Source: a bacterium (lineage in GTDB: Bacteria; Hydrothermota; UBA3072; B12-G15). Taken from it: a stretch of DNA of 16,913 bases. Positions 14,513-16,913 of the stretch are shown piece after piece. Made by a program: the position numbers and the translations under genes. Under the pieces are notes generated by a model, which searched no databases, had not been told where the DNA came from, and saw nothing but the letters and a program-made list of their open reading frames with translations. Location of the stretch: NCBI GenBank assembly GCA_003646055.1, contig QNDZ01000014.1:1-16913 (forward strand), given 5' to 3'. Position 1 is the first letter of the stretch. Every line of letters starts with the position of its first letter.

Positions 14513-16429
14513 CTATATCTTTTCAAGGATTACTTCACGTTTGGACTTCTCCTGCATCTCCTTCATCGCCTTCCTTGCAGAGGGATATTCCTCGGGCATA
14601 ATTTCAATTTTCTTCATAATAAACTCTGTTTTGTGCTCAATGCTCCTCACCTTTCTCTTCCATGTGCTTTTAACCGTCATAAAATCAGAATCAATGGTGT
14701 AATCTTCTGGTATCTGAACAACCCTGTAGCCTTTGGGTATCTTTATCCTCTCCACAGCAATACTTTTTGATTTGGAATAGAGGTATAGTGGATAATTTCT
14801 CTTTTCAAGTGCAAATGGGTCTCCTCCACCTCCCCTTCCCACGGATATCCCCACTGATGACCCACCTGAAAATGGGGAAGTGAACCTCATCTTCTTGCCC
14901 TGAACAAGTGCAAACTCATCTGCATTGAGTTTTATCTTTATATTCATGGGTTTTGTATAGTCCTGTGGGTCTGAAAAGATTATTGTGTCAATAGCAACCC
15001 CACTCCCCATGGACTGGAATGAGCCTTCAAATATCTGCTTTATTCTGTCAGGCGAAAGCATCTTTGCAAGCATCCTCAGCCCCATATCATTCATTCCCTT
15101 TCCCACTATGTTTATTTCACCCTCAAATCCTCCATCCCCATTCAGATTAAAGATTGCAGCAACGTTTGAAGTGTTACTGTCAGGTGGTAGTATCTCTGTA
15201 TATGCAAGGTCTTCTCCCTCTGGTGTGCAGACAAGCACACCCCTGTTCTGTTCATATGGGGCAAGCAGATCCTTACAGAACTGGACAGTCGGGTCAGAGA
15301 ATATGTACCAATCACCCTCCTTGATTGCTACAATTGCATGGTTGAACTGGTCAACAGGTATCTCTTTCTCAACCTTCATAGCAGGATTGGTAAGAACCGT
15401 GTAGGCCTCAATCCCGAGATGCCTCAACATTGCAACCATCAGGGCTGCCTTATCCCTGCATACACCATACTTCTGCCTGAAGGTCTTTGTGGCAGGGAAT
15501 GGTTCATATCCACCCTTTTTCCCTGACATTGTTGTTCCCACGTACCTTACTTCATCAGCAACATAGTGATATATTGCCCTGATTGTATCCATCTTTGTCT
15601 TTGTACCCTTCAAGAGACTGTCCATCACTGCTATCATGGTATCATTCACCGCAAATTTGTCCTTGCATAAGCCCCAGTACCATTTTGACCACACCTTCCA
15701 TGAGGGTACTGTTGAAATCAATATCTTCTTTGCAACATCAGTTATTGCTGGCATAAGTGGTTCCCTGATAATGCCAGGGACATCCTTAATCTCCCATATG
15801 TGAACCGATTTCCCTTTTTCATTCTTATTTGTATATTTTACCATACCATCTTCATCATTGTACACCTTCCACTTTACATCCATTGGTATCTTCAATACAT
15901 AAACCTGATGAAGGATGGGGTCAGTGCCCTGAAACATCACCATTGCATCGTAGTTATTCTCCATTGGTGGCGCCCTCATCTCGTCTTCAACAATGTATTC
16001 TATGGCATCACCTATCTCAACATCAGGGAATGTAATCTTTTTCATGCGAACATTGGGGAGGAAGAACTTGCTCATTGCTGGAATCTTTACATCTTTAATA
16101 TTCTCTCTGGGAACATCTATTATCCTTCCATCCTCCTTAATCACCCTCGCCCTTATAACCCTGACAGTATCATACATTGTATAGTATGAGAAGGTCTGGT
16201 CAGCATACTCTGCCTTTCCCTTCATTGTAAGGATCTTTATAATTGCATGTTCCCTGCTCAGAAACTTTCCATCCGGCTGGACATCCACAACAGATGAGTC
16301 AAACACCACAACAGCATTTGCATTGGGGAAGTTATCCCTGGTTATGTTTTCAGGGAGTTTTATTGTCTTCGTCCCTGCACACCCAACAAGTATTAAAACA
16401 ATCCCCAGAACAACAAAAACTCTCTTCAT
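14513..16429 (-). CDS. DUF3857/transglutaminase-like lipoprotein with intact catalytic triad
   Basis: A 638-residue lipoprotein from the ATG at 16429 (chosen over a TTG three bases upstream because AGGAGG is then five bases away). Signal peptide with lipobox LVGC, Cys17. DUF3857 domain about 35-230 (KITFPDVEIGDAIEYIVED, 131-149), transglutaminase-like domain about 260-385 with all three catalytic residues: Cys324 in KYGVCRDKAALMVAML, His364 in DQFNHAIVAI and Asp379 in DWYIFSDPT. The C-terminal part is beta-rich, interrupted by a Gly/Ser loop (FSGGSSVGISVGRGGGG, about 520-536), and ends in a helix PEEYPSARKAMKEMQEK. Proteins of this kind are periplasmic or outer-membrane associated; proposed activity is protease or transglutaminase, substrate unknown. 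It is followed after ten bases by its catalytically dead paralogue, which suggests the two act together. Confidence 0.9.
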   Translation of the reverse strand: MKRVFVVLGIVLILVGCAGTKTIKLPENITRDNFPNANAVVVFDSSVVDVQPDGKFLSREHAIIKILTMKGKAEYADQTFSYYTMYDTVRVIRARVIKEDGRIIDVPRENIKDVKIPAMSKFFLPNVRMKKITFPDVEIGDAIEYIVEDEMRAPPMENNYDAMVMFQGTDPILHQVYVLKIPMDVKWKVYNDEDGMVKYTNKNEKGKSVHIWEIKDVPGIIREPLMPAITDVAKKILISTVPSWKVWSKWYWGLCKDKFAVNDTMIAVMDSLLKGTKTKMDTIRAIYHYVADEVRYVGTTMSGKKGGYEPFPATKTFRQKYGVCRDKAALMVAMLRHLGIEAYTVLTNPAMKVEKEIPVDQFNHAIVAIKEGDWYIFSDPTVQFCKDLLAPYEQNRGVLVCTPEGEDLAYTEILPPDSNTSNVAAIFNLNGDGGFEGEINIVGKGMNDMGLRMLAKMLSPDRIKQIFEGSFQSMGSGVAIDTIIFSDPQDYTKPMNIKIKLNADEFALVQGKKMRFTSPFSGGSSVGISVGRGGGGDPFALEKRNYPLYLYSKSKSIAVERIKIPKGYRVVQIPEDYTIDSDFMTVKSTWKRKVRSIEHKTEFIMKKIEIMPEEYPSARKAMKEMQEKSKREVILEKI

Positions 16430-16439
16430 CAATACCTCC

Positions 16440-16913
16440 TTACTTCATCTTTATTGTTATTGTGTTATCAATATACATCTTCATTTCCATGGTTCCCGGT
16501 ATTGTACCACCTGATATGGTGCTTGTTCCCTCCAGACCAAGACTGATCTTCTTTTCCACTGGAATGCCTTTCGCAATCTCAACAGAAACTTCCGATTTTT
16601 CCTTTCCAGACAGGTGGACATCCGCTGTCATTCCCATCATATCCTGTTTTTTATCCACCTTTATAATCCCTTTTTCTTCCACTCGTCCAATCTTCTTACC
16701 GCCTATAAGTTTCACATCCTTCAGGGTGAATGTATAATCACCCTTGCTTCCCTCTGTCTCACTGCTCTTTGTCCATACCTCCCCTATCTTCACGGTTTTT
16801 GAGGGGATGAAGAGAAACAATTCTGCGACCTGTCTTGCTATGTCTGATACTCCACTCACATCCTCAAGTTTACCCACATGCAAAACCTTTCCATCCTTAC
16901 CAATCTTCACCTC
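16440..16913 (-). CDS. Extracytoplasmic beta-rich protein, 5' end beyond window edge
   Basis: The last 157 residues of a protein whose start lies past the right edge; the frame is open to the final base, and an internal GTG at 16910 should not be taken as the start. Visible text is strand-rich: PSKTVKIGEVWTKS, GDYTFTLKDVKLIGGKKIGRVEEKGIIKVD, and near the end MEMKMYIDNTITIKMK. The pattern 'KxGExW ... Y.l.dv..i.Gk....e..g.i.v' resembles secreted beta-barrel or lipocalin-like unknown families (DUF6263-like), but I do not make that assignment. It ends ten bases before the transglutaminase lipoprotein start, whose ribosome site fills the gap, so it is in the same operon. Confidence 0.65.
   Translation of the reverse strand, partial: EVKIGKDGKVLHVGKLEDVSGVSDIARQVAELFLFIPSKTVKIGEVWTKSSETEGSKGDYTFTLKDVKLIGGKKIGRVEEKGIIKVDKKQDMMGMTADVHLSGKEKSEVSVEIAKGIPVEKKISLGLEGTSTISGGTIPGTMEMKMYIDNTITIKMK

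Noticed and set aside
14195..14770. A 191-codon plus-strand open frame spanning the junction of the two DUF3857 genes.
   Set aside because: It is antisense to two well-supported genes and has no ribosome site or recognisable domain.
1..16913. tRNA or rRNA genes, CRISPR arrays, riboswitches, prophage or complete insertion sequences.
   Set aside because: No cloverleaf, regular short repeat series, transposase or integrase reading frame was found; nearly all bases are within coding regions already explained.

Overview
This window looks like chromosomal DNA of an uncultured or poorly characterised diderm bacterium. A C-terminal-Phe beta-barrel candidate, several lipoproteins and periplasmic FecR and DUF3857/transglutaminase proteins all point to an outer membrane. 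Arginine is coded mostly by AGG/AGA, the proteins are rich in Lys, Glu and Ile, genes overlap tightly, and base composition is moderately AT-rich. That would fit an FCB-related or WOR-3-like candidate phylum, possibly thermophilic, but this placement is a guess from style and not a proven assignment. No tRNA, rRNA, CRISPR array or complete insertion sequence is visible, and no gene-free stretch exceeds about 160 bases.

Left part (1-7719, all on the minus strand, read right to left): one long chain of overlapping genes. It starts at a near-consensus sigma-70-type promoter (TTGACT, 17 bp, TACAAT) next to an 8-bp inverted repeat. The first three genes are envelope genes: a secreted Ig/FN3-like protein, a periplasmic FecR-domain protein and an outer-membrane-barrel candidate. 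A second possible promoter then leads into a housekeeping block: a short GlmU-like uridylyltransferase, a membrane-anchored LytR_C protein, rsfS, argS, an eIF2B-like protein and a site-2-protease-type M50 peptidase cut by the window edge. Neighbouring genes in this chain overlap by 4 to 22 bases except at the 43-base gap before glmU.

Middle (7824-12118): radC begins directly after a strong intrinsic terminator that ends a two-gene lipoprotein operon (an Lpp-like coiled-coil lipoprotein, then an FN3 lipoprotein). A 106-base divergent promoter region separates that operon from two plus-strand transporters, a CPA2-type cation/proton antiporter and an MFS transporter.

Right part (12124-16913, minus strand): an operon with a partial secreted beta-rich protein, a DUF3857/transglutaminase lipoprotein with an intact Cys-His-Asp triad, and a paralogue in which all three residues are replaced. 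It is followed by a roughly 91-bp fold-back element with 10-bp terminal inverted repeats. The element forms the last codons and stop of the paralogue, and on its other side lies only the last ~28 codons of what looks like an ECF sigma factor, still overlapping a small two-helix membrane protein that reads as its former anti-sigma partner. The most unusual signals are this element-bounded sigma scar, the active/inactive transglutaminase pair, the FecR/barrel envelope trio, the shortened GlmU, and several starts without a Shine-Dalgarno sequence that may be leaderless.
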